The notes beneath the pieces were generated by a model. It did not search any database. It was not told the origin of the DNA and saw only the letters and a program-made list of their open reading frames with translations. Position numbers and translations under genes: made by a program. Below are positions 35,250-45,508 of a DNA stretch of 64,000 bases, one piece after another. This DNA comes from Saksenaea vasiformis B4078 (taxonomy: Eukaryota > Mucoromycota > Mucoromycetes > Mucorales > Saksenaeaceae), in NCBI GenBank assembly GCA_000697055.1, contig JNDT01002218.1, positions 62,001-126,000 of the forward strand, written 5' to 3'. Each line of letters starts with the position of its first letter. Position 1 is the first letter of the stretch.

Positions 35250-36398
35250 ACGACAAAAAAAAAAAGCCAGCTATCGCAGACACACAACTCTCTCTCTCGC
35301 CCACTTTAAAAAAACCAAGGAACGGAAAGACGTCATCGATGGATCATTTTGGAATGGATTTTGTCATCTCGTCAATAGACAGCATGAACAAGACATAGTA
35401 AAAATCATGTTCCTTTTTTTTCCCTCTTTTACGACTCAAATTTTGATGACGGGGTATGCAGGGCAAATCCTCACTTAGGTTACACACGCCTCTTTTGTTA
35501 ATAATAAAACGCATGAAACGTTGTCTGAAGGTGCATGGCTGACTTGTAAATAGTGGGTTCATATTGAAGGAATACCATGGAAGAGGATGTCACGGGAAGG
35601 AAAAAGAGGGAAATCTAGTTCAACGCGACTTAAAAATTGCACGTAATCTCCAGTTGCTAAGGGTTTCCTGTGATCAAGCAACGTATTTATTTGTTTTGTT
35701 TTCTTTGGTTGATCCTAGAATGAAAGCTCAGCGTGTTTTGTGTGTTGTTTATGAGGTAAAAAGCCTAATGAATTAACCTACACCAATGATCTCAGTCGCT
35801 TCAGTTTTTGGTATAGAAACACATACTGTCATTGATCATGTTCTCTGTGTTTTATTTCTAACCAGGTAAAAAAAAAAAAAATTTTTTTGTTGTTGCTCTT
35901 AAACTTGCTACCAGCTTTTATTAGTATTATTGTTCTTATTTACTATGATTTGCTCTAATTGAAGGGATTTCCGGCTAGGAATTTCTTCTTCTCCAGTTTT
36001 TCCGTATGATTCGTGGAATTTCCATTATTTTTTCTTCTTGTCTCAAGTTAGCCTTTTTGCATGACCATCTCACGCGATCTACATAAAACAGAATGGCAAA
36101 GTTTATTATTTTTTTCTTTTTTGCCTATTGATTCTCCCCCTTCTCAGGTGGACAAATGTGAGAGCACGGGGACAGCCATTCATTAATGTATCAGCTGAGA
36201 TGAAGCCTTGTTCTTATGACGAGAAAACCCTGCGAATGAAAAAGAAAAGAAAAAAAAAAGGTCGTCGACTATCTCTTTCTGTCTGTTTTGTCCTGTTTCT
36301 ACAATCAGCCTCTTCTTCTTCTTTATAAAATCAATTAACCATGCTATAGCTTTTCTTTTTTCCTTCAATCTTTTCTTGATTAATTTAAATCACTTGTT
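35250..36398. other. Intergenic region, nothing recognised
   Basis: Contains A-run/T-run sequence at 35868-35888 and pyrimidine-rich stretches near 36105-36145 and 36350-36375 that look like promoter and leader for the following small ORF. Confidence 0.4.
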
Positions 36399-36710
36399 AT
36401 GGAAACCAGAATTCTGCCACTGTATCATGAACCAATGCAACAAGACCAGCTTGGCTTCTCTCCAAAACAACGCCGGCCGGTTCCGTTCCACGCTCAATGG
36501 CTTTTCTTTAGTAACTCACGTTGGATTCCACTGGATGCCCGCAACAATACAAAGCTGGAGAAGACACTTCAGCTAAAAGGGGTATTTGTTGACATACAGG
36601 ACAGCCACTTTCCAAACGTTCAGCGCGTACGTGTCTTTCCAGGATCTGACTACCTCAGTTATCTTGGAATTCGATATCGTATTAGCCGTGTCCTACTGCC
36701 AGGCTTATAG
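36399..36710 (+). CDS. Small protein with WWE-like sequence
   Basis: Single-exon ORF of 103 aa starting METRILPLYHEP. A pyrimidine-rich leader and TTAATTTAAAT lie just before the ATG, as in other genes here. The middle, QWLFFSNSRWIPLDARNNTK, followed by LEKTLQ, VFVDIQD and ending RYRISRVLLPG, resembles a WWE-type fold or the N-terminal part of DDHD phospholipases, where a tryptophan pair and a late basic strand are typical. This is pattern resemblance only. It could be a stand-alone small protein or the remnant of a larger gene; downstream sequence to 36.9 kb offers no convincing second exon. Confidence 0.5.
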   Translation: METRILPLYHEPMQQDQLGFSPKQRRPVPFHAQWLFFSNSRWIPLDARNNTKLEKTLQLKGVFVDIQDSHFPNVQRVRVFPGSDYLSYLGIRYRISRVLLPGL

Positions 36711-39081
36711 CCCCCAAGACTTTAGATCGCTTTCCTTTTTTTTCTTCTTTCGTAATTTTTGTTTTCTATTGGATACCCCATTTCCCCCGCCCCTTACTTG
36801 TGTGAATCTTTCACAATGTACCGAAGTCCATTCACCTCAAATACAGCTGCTGCTATTCACTCTTCTTTCTCTCTTTCTTTTTTTCATAATGTGATAAAGA
36901 CTGACTGTAAGACTTCCATTTCTGGGGTCCCTCATAGATTTTTTTCCGTGACACAATCTAGGATTGATTATTATTGTATATATGCTCTCCCTTGATCTAG
37001 CAAAAGATTTGATCGAGTAAACACAAGAATGCATTGTTTCATGTAGGGTTATTTTTGTCTTTTTGTCATGGGACAATGACCTTCACTATGAAATCAAGCC
37101 TTCTTTCTCCCTTCCTTCCAATTTCCACATGCTGTTTGTTAGTGTACGTTTAGCCTTCTTCTCTGTACCATTACGACAAATAGCAATATAGAGAGAATAC
37201 AAAGACTATGCAAGTGGAAGGTACGGTTAAGTAAGGCTAGTCAAAGATCATCTGCATTGCTATGCAGAACGTTGTAGATTATCCCGGTCGCCACCAACGT
37301 GTTGCGGTTACTCGATGGAGGAGATCTCCACTGCTCATCGAATGCATGTGTTCTGAAACGATCCAGTTTCGGCATCTCCTTTCAGTGTGTGTTGCATAGG
37401 CTGTACTGCACACGTAATGTTTCCTATAAACTACTTTTCTTTCCGAAATGATGTAATATGTTCATTAGATCTTGGATTTGCAACGCAAGGCTGCAGGATA
37501 GAACCCGTTTCCATCATTCCCTTCTCTACATGAGCTTAACCGTAACTAAATTTGCCTCGGCCAAGGACTCGGTTTGCTCAGCTGGCGTTTCCGCATCAAA
37601 GAGTTACTACGTAAAGCGATGTTCTAATGTTTCCAAAATATAAGATTGCCGTGGCCTTTTTCTTTTTCACTTCGTTGGTCTGGCAATTTTTGGTATGATT
37701 AATTGTGTATATATCTAAATACAGGCGGAGCTGTTCCTATTTAAGATCATCGTGAGGGTGGCGTTTTAAGTCAGCGGTCGAACGACATGATCACCAATCT
37801 AGGTTCTAAGGCATAGATGCAAAGGATACAAGGTTCTATGTTCTTCCTTAACCAAAAAAAAAAAAGAAAAAAGAAAAAAGAAAAGAGAAGAAAAGGAAAG
37901 CTTTCCAAGGTTATATCAACAAAAGATGAACGTTGAGCTTTGAATATCATTCTTCATCATTTCTGCACGTTAATATTAACGTTTAAACTGTATCCTGTCA
38001 GGATCATGAATAGCAATCTATTTGAGGGGTAGTAAAAGTGCTGTCAGCGGGATGCCATAAAAGGCATCCATTGAAACGCATCCCAAGTGCTTGGCCGTCC
38101 TTGCAAAAAAAGAAAAAAGAAAAAAGAAAGAACAAATAAGAGAAACTCAGGAATTGGATACCAAATCTGGAATAGCCAACAAATGCTATAATTGATCGGT
38201 GTCAATCATAAAGGCTTGCATAGAATTGCTCAAGTTGGTACACAGAGCCCCTGATAATAGGTTGCTAGTTTGCACTTACCATGCAGATTACATTCTTATG
38301 TTAATAGCCGGGTCGCTTTCTTCGATCCAAAAAGCACAATGTGCTCCCAAAGGAAGAAAAAGAATGACGAGCAGCAATAGCGATTCATGCAAAAGATTGC
38401 ATATTCCTGGAAACTTGATAGCGCATAACTGCCATCAAGTACAGACCCATGCTTCTAGTGATTACGATGCGTTGCTTAGACGGTACAATAGTACAAGAGC
38501 TTTTGGTTCTGACCCATTCCTCTAGAATATTATCAAATAACTTGAGCATCTAACTTGAGTGGTTCTCTTCAAGTTCTGTTAGCTAGCACTGTGGTTGCCA
38601 AGCTTACAACGCTTTCTGTGGTCACACCATCGGAGATGTTGACAATCTATTCTCTTAGAATCACAAAAAGAAAGTCTTTCTAAACGTTTCGTGGAAACTT
38701 TGGATAGGTGATCACATGTCGTCAACGCGATCAGACACACGAAATTTGATAAATGTGTCAGAGAGAGTTTATCCAAAGGAATTGATTGTATTTGTCGTAA
38801 AAAAAAAGTCGACAGATGCGCTCGCAAATCTTATCCCAACAACCGACCCTCGATCCACCAAACGTGAGATATACATATCACTTTTTCTCTTATACAAAGA
38901 AAAAGCAGACCAGCCTAAGGACGAGTGAGCGTGCACCTATTTCTTTTGCGCGATGAAGGCGAGTTGCGGTGTGTACCTTGTGAACAGGGTCTCGTCCAGT
39001 CACAGAAGTCCATTTGGCTCGAAATTGGTGGTTTGATTTCCATTTCCTCTTTCCTTCTTTTTTCGGCTTTACAACTTCATA
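36711..39081. other. Intergenic region, nothing recognised
   Basis: 2.4 kb with no supported gene. Purine-only A/G runs occur at 37853-37899 and 38105-38152. A 108-codon ORF at 38199-38525 has no domain character. Confidence 0.4.
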
Positions 39082-40022
39082 ATGAATTCCCTGTATAATC
39101 ACGTTTTAAAGCAAAGTCATGCATTGAACCGCGATCTAGAAAGTAAGCTAGTATACCATGGCTCAGCAACCATCCAACCTATCTCGTAGAATTTGCCTCT
39201 GGCGAAGATGCCTCAGCGGGATTGCAAGGTAGCCGATCCACAAAAGAACAAAAGGGAAAAAAAAAAGAGAAAAGGATGGCTAAACCATTCCAGGTCAGAT
39301 ATCAGCCGCATTCCAGTCCTTGAATCGATCCATCGATGACTATGAAAATCTTGCCAAACGAGAGATGATTCCCGTCAAAAAAGAGACGGCGTTGACGTAG
39401 GTAAAATTCGCCAACTGTCGCGATGGATGTTTACCTGCTCAGGTTAGGCGTGTCGGCAAGTTTCGCAACGAATTACAGGAAATTAAGACGAGGTTTGAGG
39501 GGATCAAAAGACAGCGAGAAAACCAGCGTCATGAACAGAATCGAGAAACGTTACTAAGAAGACCCAGTAAAATGTCATCGGCGGTAAAGATTGATAGACA
39601 TGGAGACTCCCCCTTATGCATGAATTTTCTTACCTTGTATGGACAATTAGCCAGAACATCCCTACCAACCTCTTTCCCGCGAAGAGTATGCCATGCGTGA
39701 ACGAGCATTTGCAGAGTCAACTGAATCCCAACTGGACGACTATATCATGCAAGCACAGAACATTTTGGAGAACTTGACAGATCAACATGGTATTTTAAAG
39801 GTAAAATAAAGTGCGGAAGGATGGATGAAATGAGGCCGGAAATAACTGAAGAACAACTAGAAAGCGCAACGGAAAGTGCTGGATGCTGCGAATACAATCG
39901 GCCTTTCGCAAAACGTTATTCGGTACATCGAGCGTCGCACGGCTCAAGACAAATGGATATTTCTTGCTGGTTTAGCTATTACTATCTTCTTGATGTGGGC
40001 TATTGCCCATTACTTAGGCTAA
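39082..40022 (+). CDS. BOS1: Golgi v-SNARE Bos1/membrin
   Basis: Qb-SNARE for ER-to-Golgi and intra-Golgi transport (GOSR2/membrin, yeast Bos1). Six exons: 39082-39142, 39190-39228, 39294-39396, 39448-39583, 39651-39800 and 39861-40022, about 216 aa. The N-terminus MNSLYNHVLKQSHALNRDLE matches membrin; the SNARE heptads run through ENLTDQHGILKKAQRKVLDA and NTIGLSQNVIRYIERR; a C-terminal anchor WIFLAGLAITIFLMWAIAHY lacks any long lumenal tail. The zero-layer residue falls in the expected region. I chose AG 39447 over AG 39442 for exon 4 because only it keeps the frame. Confidence 0.92.
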
Positions 40023-40663
40023 GTCCTAAGATTGCACTACCGGATAATCTTGTTTGATAGTTGTCAGGGAAAAAAAAAGATCCTGGGACAAAAGCATAAC
40101 GCATTACATGTTTTCATTCCCCTCTAGGGTCATCGATTTCTGTATTCATACCTACCTGAATAATCACCTCGATATAAAAAGTGAAGAGTCAAATACAGAT
40201 CTAGTGATTGGTCGCTTTGTACCTATCTATGGAACTATCACGTTGCTGCCCAAAATCCTTTCGATACAAGGTCGACCGTGTTTCATACTTGCGCCCTTTT
40301 GTCAATTTGGAAAAGAGAAAGTATCGTATTCCTACCCATACCTCTCCAAGTATCTACTGGTGTGCCATGAACTGACCTATTCTTACTTACGCTATGCTTC
40401 CTGCGCTATGTTTTCTGTACCTTTCGCAGCCTTTTTTTTTTTTGAAGGCCGAGTCTAAAATGATGATAACCATGATACTTGTATGAAGTAAAATGGTCGA
40501 CTTATTTTTTTTTTCCTTCCCTGTTCGCCGATGTACTGTACGTATTGGATCTGTGAATTTTTTACCCTCGAATGAAACTCAAAAGTCACATGTTCGAAAG
40601 CTCATTAAGAGAGGGAGCATCTATCTATCTTTCTCTTCTTTGCTCTGTTCACACGACCCCCCG
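40023..40663. other. Intergenic region, nothing recognised
   Basis: Holds T-rich runs (40431-40441, 40504-40514) and a pyrimidine-rich leader before the ML-domain gene. A 134-codon ORF at 40054-40458 shows no family character. Confidence 0.4.
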
Positions 40664-41278
40664 ATGAAATTAACCATTGCCGTTGCTATTTCTACTTTGT
40701 TCTTTCTTGCCACAGCTCAGAACATACAGAGACCGCTAATGGCTCCCACGCAACGGGGCGCCATTTGGTCATTATGTTCTGAGCCTACTTCTCATTTGCT
40801 TCGTGGGTACGACGGCGGTGTCGATATCTTGCCTGAAGCCCCACGTACGGGGGAAGATATTCATGTCAAAGTTGCTGGCCATCTCTGTAGGTCTTGTGCC
40901 CCACCAAAACAGAGTTGGCTCTAATTCTTGTGTATAGTAAGCGATGTCACAGGCGGTACTGTAGACATTGACCTAAAACTGTTGTCCATGATTAAAATCA
41001 ACAAGCAACTTGACCTTTGCTCAGTACTCCAGTCCGATGTGATGGGCCATCGCAGTTGCCCCTTATTAGCGGGTGACATTGAACTTGAAGCAAAAGGTAA
41101 GAGTTGTGACAAAGAAAAGATTTGGTTTTTTTTTCTTTTTTGTTCAGTTCAACATGACACTGCTTTAGCTTTTATTCCACGCGATATACCAAAGTTGCCT
41201 CTTAATGGCGATATCCGTATCAAAGATCAGAATGGCAACACCGTGACCTGCATTACTCTCAACTTTAAACTTCAATAA
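40664..41278 (+). CDS. ML-domain lipid-transfer protein (NPC2-like)
   Basis: Secreted or vacuolar lipid-binding protein of the MD-2-related (ML) family; fungal members act as phosphatidylglycerol/phosphatidylinositol transfer protein or as the sterol carrier NPC2. Three exons: 40664-40886, 40938-41096 and 41148-41278, about 170 aa, the usual size. Signal peptide MKLTIAVAISTLFFLATAQ. Cysteines at SLCSEP, DLCSVL, RSCPLL and VTCITL; GDIELEA and the C-terminal IRIKDQNGNTVTCITLNF are typical ML strands. It converges with LTO1, with 73 bp between stops. Ligand specificity cannot be read from the sequence. Confidence 0.9.
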
Positions 41279-41351
41279 CTTTCAATTTACAATGTCTTTT
41301 TTTATTTATTATAATCTACAGTAGTAGCAACGGGAGTATGTGGGAGAAAAA

Positions 41352-41887
41352 TTAATAAGTCATTTTTGGTTTTTCATCCATCTGGAACTTTTGCTGGACG
41401 CCCAGCAAAGAAGTAATCACCCTCATCTTATTTTTCATTTTATCGCGTAAAGCAAAAAGGTCTGAATTTGGACAGTTGTTGTGAGGGAATTCATCAATTT
41501 GTTTCTGGAGTGCCGCAATATGTCGAAGAGCTCTGTGTGGTGGATTAGTTATCATTAACGTGTTGAGTTTGTACATGTTCCACCTTGGAGAGACTACTGT
41601 CTCGTGTGTTTCTGCTAATTTCGTCCAGGTTTCTGCGCAACCGGCATAGAATCCGATTTCTTGTCCAAGCTCAAACGCCTTTTCGCATCCAAAAATTCGG
41701 CCTTCCAATTCACCGGAAAGCGTACCGTCTCTGTATCCGTCTTCATATCCATATTCTTGGAACCTGGCCACAACGATCATGTCTGTTTTTCGTCGCATTT
41801 CAACCGTTGCAATGCTTACATGGTTTCCAAGTATACAAGTGATTCCAGATCTTGATTGGCTGGTGGTATAGGTTCCGTTGCTGACAT
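41352..41887 (-). CDS. LTO1: LTO1 homologue (Yae1/Lto1 complex)
   Basis: Adapter with Yae1 that delivers Fe-S clusters to the ribosome-recycling ATPase Rli1/ABCE1. Two minus-strand exons, 41887-41820 and 41763-41352, about 159 aa. The diagnostic deca-GX3 segment is FQEYGYEDGYRDGTLSGELE followed by GRIFGCEKAFELGQEIGFYAG, with glycines at every fourth position. The upstream AG (about 41783) would break the frame; the junction ...LETM-FQEYGY keeps it. The C-terminus lacks an obvious terminal Trp recognised by the CIA machinery (it ends KPKMTY). It lies downstream of PIC2 on the same strand. Confidence 0.87.
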
Positions 41888-42034
41888 GATTCAAAGACGA
41901 ATGGGAAGAGGAAGGAAGGAAGGAAGGAGAAAATTTCGTCGTTTTTTGGTTCTTTGTTCCCTTCTTGGGACTCCGAAAGAGTGAGGGCTCTCCATTAATA
42001 AGCAGCGTACATGATCCATTGTTTTTTTTTCCCT

Positions 42035-43057
42035 TTATTTCGCAACACCTGTAGTTGGAAGGCCTACATTCACTTTGAACGAGTCGTAAACTAACCATTG
42101 AAGTGCTGTCAAGGTGCCTATCATAGCGATACGCGTTCCAAGACCATTCCAAAGTCCTTTCCATCCGAGTTGCTTGACCATATCGCTAATACCAATCTGT
42201 CGAGGTTGTCCAGGTTCAGGTTTGGGTAGATTGTTCAGTTTGGATACGATCACATCCGCAGGATGAGACACAAGCGCACAAAGAACACCAGCGCTGTAAC
42301 CAGCTACAAAGCTGACGCCCAGTTGTTGCAACTTGTTGTATTCTTCTTTAGGTTTGGATAGGACCTTCTTGTAGATAAGTTCTACTGTTGCTTCAAAGGA
42401 AGCGAATTTCATCATGGTATAGGGAACCTGGCGTGCCCAAAGCGGTCCAAGACCCTTGTAGAAGCCCGAAAAACCTTCACGTAGCCTGAGTTTGTTAAAA
42501 CCTTCCACAGTCGTACGTGCAAATCGAGGATCAATCGATGTCTGCATGCGAACTTTCAGAGCTTCCCAAGGGCATAAGAATGCATCTGCCACCACTTCAG
42601 CCGAGGCGGAAGCAGCCAAATAGATCAATCCTCGATAGGCAGTTGCTTTCTCGTCACCGGCCAGATGACTGTATTTGTATTTAAAATACTCATATAAACC
42701 GTATTTTCCCGCTCCCTGGAAAGAATAGCCGATCATTGTTGGGCCCGCTCCTGTAAATATCCCCTTGAGACCTTCTGCTCTGTAAATCGCACGCCAGCCA
42801 TCGAAAACGCCCTTGTAGATATCTGGTTTCACCTGGAAGAGGATGTTTTAACTATCGCTTTTCGCTTATTTATTTATCTTTTTTTTACCTGACGACGACA
42901 TTTTACGAGATCTAGTGGTGTCACAAGGGTATGCGTAGGACTGAGAACATAAGAAGCAAGTTCATAGACTGGGATTTCCAACTTACCCACATGCTAGAGC
43001 ACCACCAATAGCACAGGCTCCAAAGTAGGTGGGTGTATAAAGTTCGATGGGTGCCAT
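42035..43057 (-). CDS. PIC2: Mitochondrial phosphate/copper carrier (Pic2 type)
   Basis: Six-helix mitochondrial carrier of the inner membrane importing phosphate, and copper in yeast Pic2. Three minus-strand exons: 43057-42987, 42940-42889 and 42832-42035, about 306 aa. Three carrier repeats with signatures TPLDLVKCRR, CPWEALKVRM and HPADVIVSKL. The N-terminal ACGPTHTLVTPLDLVKCRRQ and the C-terminal LQWLVYDSFKVNVGLPTTG match Pic2 more closely than Mir1. Copper transport is known for yeast Pic2 and is not shown by the sequence. Confidence 0.93.
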
Positions 43058-44342
43058 GTATAAATGGGTGAAAAAAAAGAATGACAATGTCGAAAACAGC
43101 AAAACAACCGAGTCCTATTTTTATGGAAAGAAAAAAAAAATGATTTCATAGCAGCATCATTGTTCCGGAACTGTTTTCAGGAGTCTGTGTGAATGACTCA
43201 TTCGGGAATTCATGATCCGTGAAACTAACGATTTGTGTAGCAACGCTAAGCATTGCAACTTCATTACTTGTCCTACATCAAATTGAAATTGCATACGCTC
43301 CGTCGCGAAGCTCTTCATTCTTATGGGATCATTCAAATGCACATGTTTTATCAAATTATCCCAGTTGCTTGTAGACATAGTCGCGTAAAAAAAAAAAAAA
43401 GAGAAGAAGGACTTTTAGGTACGGCAACTGGCTGGATCGGACAAATGCCCGTTTTGCGATTGATCCTCGATGCCTTATCGGCGAAATATGCTGTATGTTA
43501 CATTGTGCGGCATAACGAAAATTGTGGTCGATAGCGTTTAAGTTGACCCGAGATATTGCGGTTCGTCCTGTCGCAATTCTTAGTCGACTCCGATCCGTCA
43601 TTGGATGTAGTACCTTTGAGGTGTTAGTAAAGTTTTACCATCAAAGCCCCACACCGTCGACGTTTATGGTATAGGTCGCAACACGTGGTGACAAGCGTTC
43701 AGAGCAAGCACCGGTATGCAACTACGGAAACACCCGGAGAATTCCCGTTGATCGTTAAGAAACATATCTTTTAGGTAACATTGGACACAGCAATGCAGCT
43801 AGCAGGCTGTCGGACCGGCAAATTCCGACTGCCAAGGAGACAAACAGTAAAAGCGATCCGCAAGTTGTCTTCATCCAATTTTGCGGATCTTTTATCATAT
43901 CCATATACAATGGATAATACCACCACATTAGATATTACCAAAATGCTGCTGTAGTACTGTAGTAATAAATAAAAGTGTCATCATTCGATAGCTGCGTAGA
44001 AGGTATAATAGGTTACAATAATAATCTTCTTATAAAATATTCTGTGCAAGGCTTTACGCTATCACCGAAGATCTATAGAACGACTGTGCGTGCGTGCTAT
44101 TATCATCCGAATCCCTTTTCATCTTGTGGGCATGGGCGACGGACAGGCGGGTTGGCAGGCTGTGGCTTATCTATAAGTCACGGCTCACAAAACTTTGCTG
44201 GCAGCCAGACTGGTGTAAGTTCCCCCCTTTTTCTCCCGCCAGCTCTTGTCACTTTCAAAAATGTGAGTTCTATAAGATCAAGCTGCACCCACGTTATTCG
44301 ATCATTCCGGCACTGTGTCACCGACCGCTGCGGACGAAAACG
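43058..44342. other. Divergent intergenic region PIC2/RPL19
   Basis: 1.3 kb between two divergent start codons, so it must hold both promoters. A-runs at 43128-43140 and 43387-43400. No supported gene. Confidence 0.45.
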
Positions 44343-45053
44343 ATGTCACGGACTTGGGTGATCATTGGCGACATGGACTTTTTTTTTGGCCATGCGTGGC
44401 GATCTGAGCAACAGGTTTATTGAAACGCGTTTGTTATGTATAGGGTCAATTTGAGCATCCAAAAGCGCCTTGCCTCTTCCGTGTTGAAGTGCGGTCAGCG
44501 AAAGATCTGGCTTGACCCCAACGAGGTCAATGAGATCTCCAACGCCAACTCGCGTAAGTCTTTTTAATGATAGCATCTTGGTATTGTGGCTTACGCATGG
44601 CGTTCAGGTGCCAACATCCGCAAGCTTGTCAAGGATGGTTTGATCATCCGTAAGCCCGAGATCAGCCACTCCCGTTTCCGTGTCCGTGAGCGCAACGCTG
44701 CCAAGCGTCTTGGTCGCCACATGGGTCATGGTAAGCGTAAGGGTACTGCTGATGCCCGTATGTCCCGTCAGGTTCTCTGGATGAGACGTATGCGTGTCCT
44801 TCGTCGTCTTCTCCGTAAGTACCGTGAGGCTGGCAAGATCGACAAGCACTTGTACCACACTCTCTACCTCAAGTCTAAGGGTAACGGTTTCAAGAACAAG
44901 CGTGTGTTGATGGAATACATCCACAAGGCCAAGGCTGAGAAGCTGAGATTGAAGACCCTCAACGAGCAGGCCGATGCTCTTCGTGCCAAGAACAAGGCCA
45001 TGCGTGAGCGTCGCAAGCAGCGCCTTGAAGAAAAGAAGTCCGCTGAGCTGTAA
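44343..45053 (+). CDS. RPL19: 60S ribosomal protein L19 (eL19)
   Basis: Large-subunit ribosomal protein. Exons 2 and 3 (44444-44553, 44608-45053) are certain: [74 protein letters not shown], basic C-terminal helix ending KSAEL; about 185 aa. Exon 2 starts with the single base G before GTC AAT, so the initiator ATG must be split: AT at the end of a first exon, G at 44444. The only fitting AT|GT upstream nearby is at 44343-44346; the donor GTCACG is weak, so the first exon could be elsewhere. The UTR has AATAAA at 45107. Codon use is strongly C-ending, as expected for high expression. Confidence 0.93.
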
Positions 45054-45508
45054 AAAAAAAAAAAGAAGTTCATTTTCTTGTTTTCTTTTTCTTTTTTTTA
45101 CGCATCAATAAACAAAAAGTGTCGGCATTGTTTAAACATCAAAAGGCTATGTCATGATTCAATGGAGGGGGAGGTTCAGTCTGGGAGGATTTTAGGGTGG
45201 ATAGTGTTTTAAGACACAACTAAAAATAACTGATGTCTTAACTGAAGACAGTAGAATACTACATGCATACTTGCATTAACAAAAAGAGATCCATCATTCA
45301 TCAGCATGGAACGGATCCATTCCGTCTTCCTACGCTGTGCAGATCAGATTCGCTTAATTTTTTTTAGCTTTTGGGTGGATGCTCCATTTCGTGGTCTGCA
45401 TTTCATGACTCCGCTGGCAACGACAATGTATATGTCTGACCGGGCTTTGCGTTCCTTCCTTCTCTTTCTCCCTCCCCCTTTTTTTTCCTTTCTTTTTTTA
45501 AACTTTAC
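45054..45508. other. Intergenic region RPL19/Rab GAP
   Basis: RPL19 3' UTR with AATAAA at 45107-45112, then a T/C-rich leader (45455-45500) before the GAP start. No gene. Confidence 0.5.

Noticed and set aside
38199..38525. 108-codon ORF in the 36.7-39.1 kb gap
   Set aside because: No recognisable motif and no supporting splice sites or neighbours.
40054..40458. 134-codon ORF after BOS1
   Set aside because: No family character, no leader, and it ends in a poly-F run from a T tract.
9793..42034. Lipid gene cluster (sterol acyltransferase, ML protein, carrier)
   Set aside because: The lipid-related genes are tens of kb apart with unrelated genes between them; no cluster is supported.
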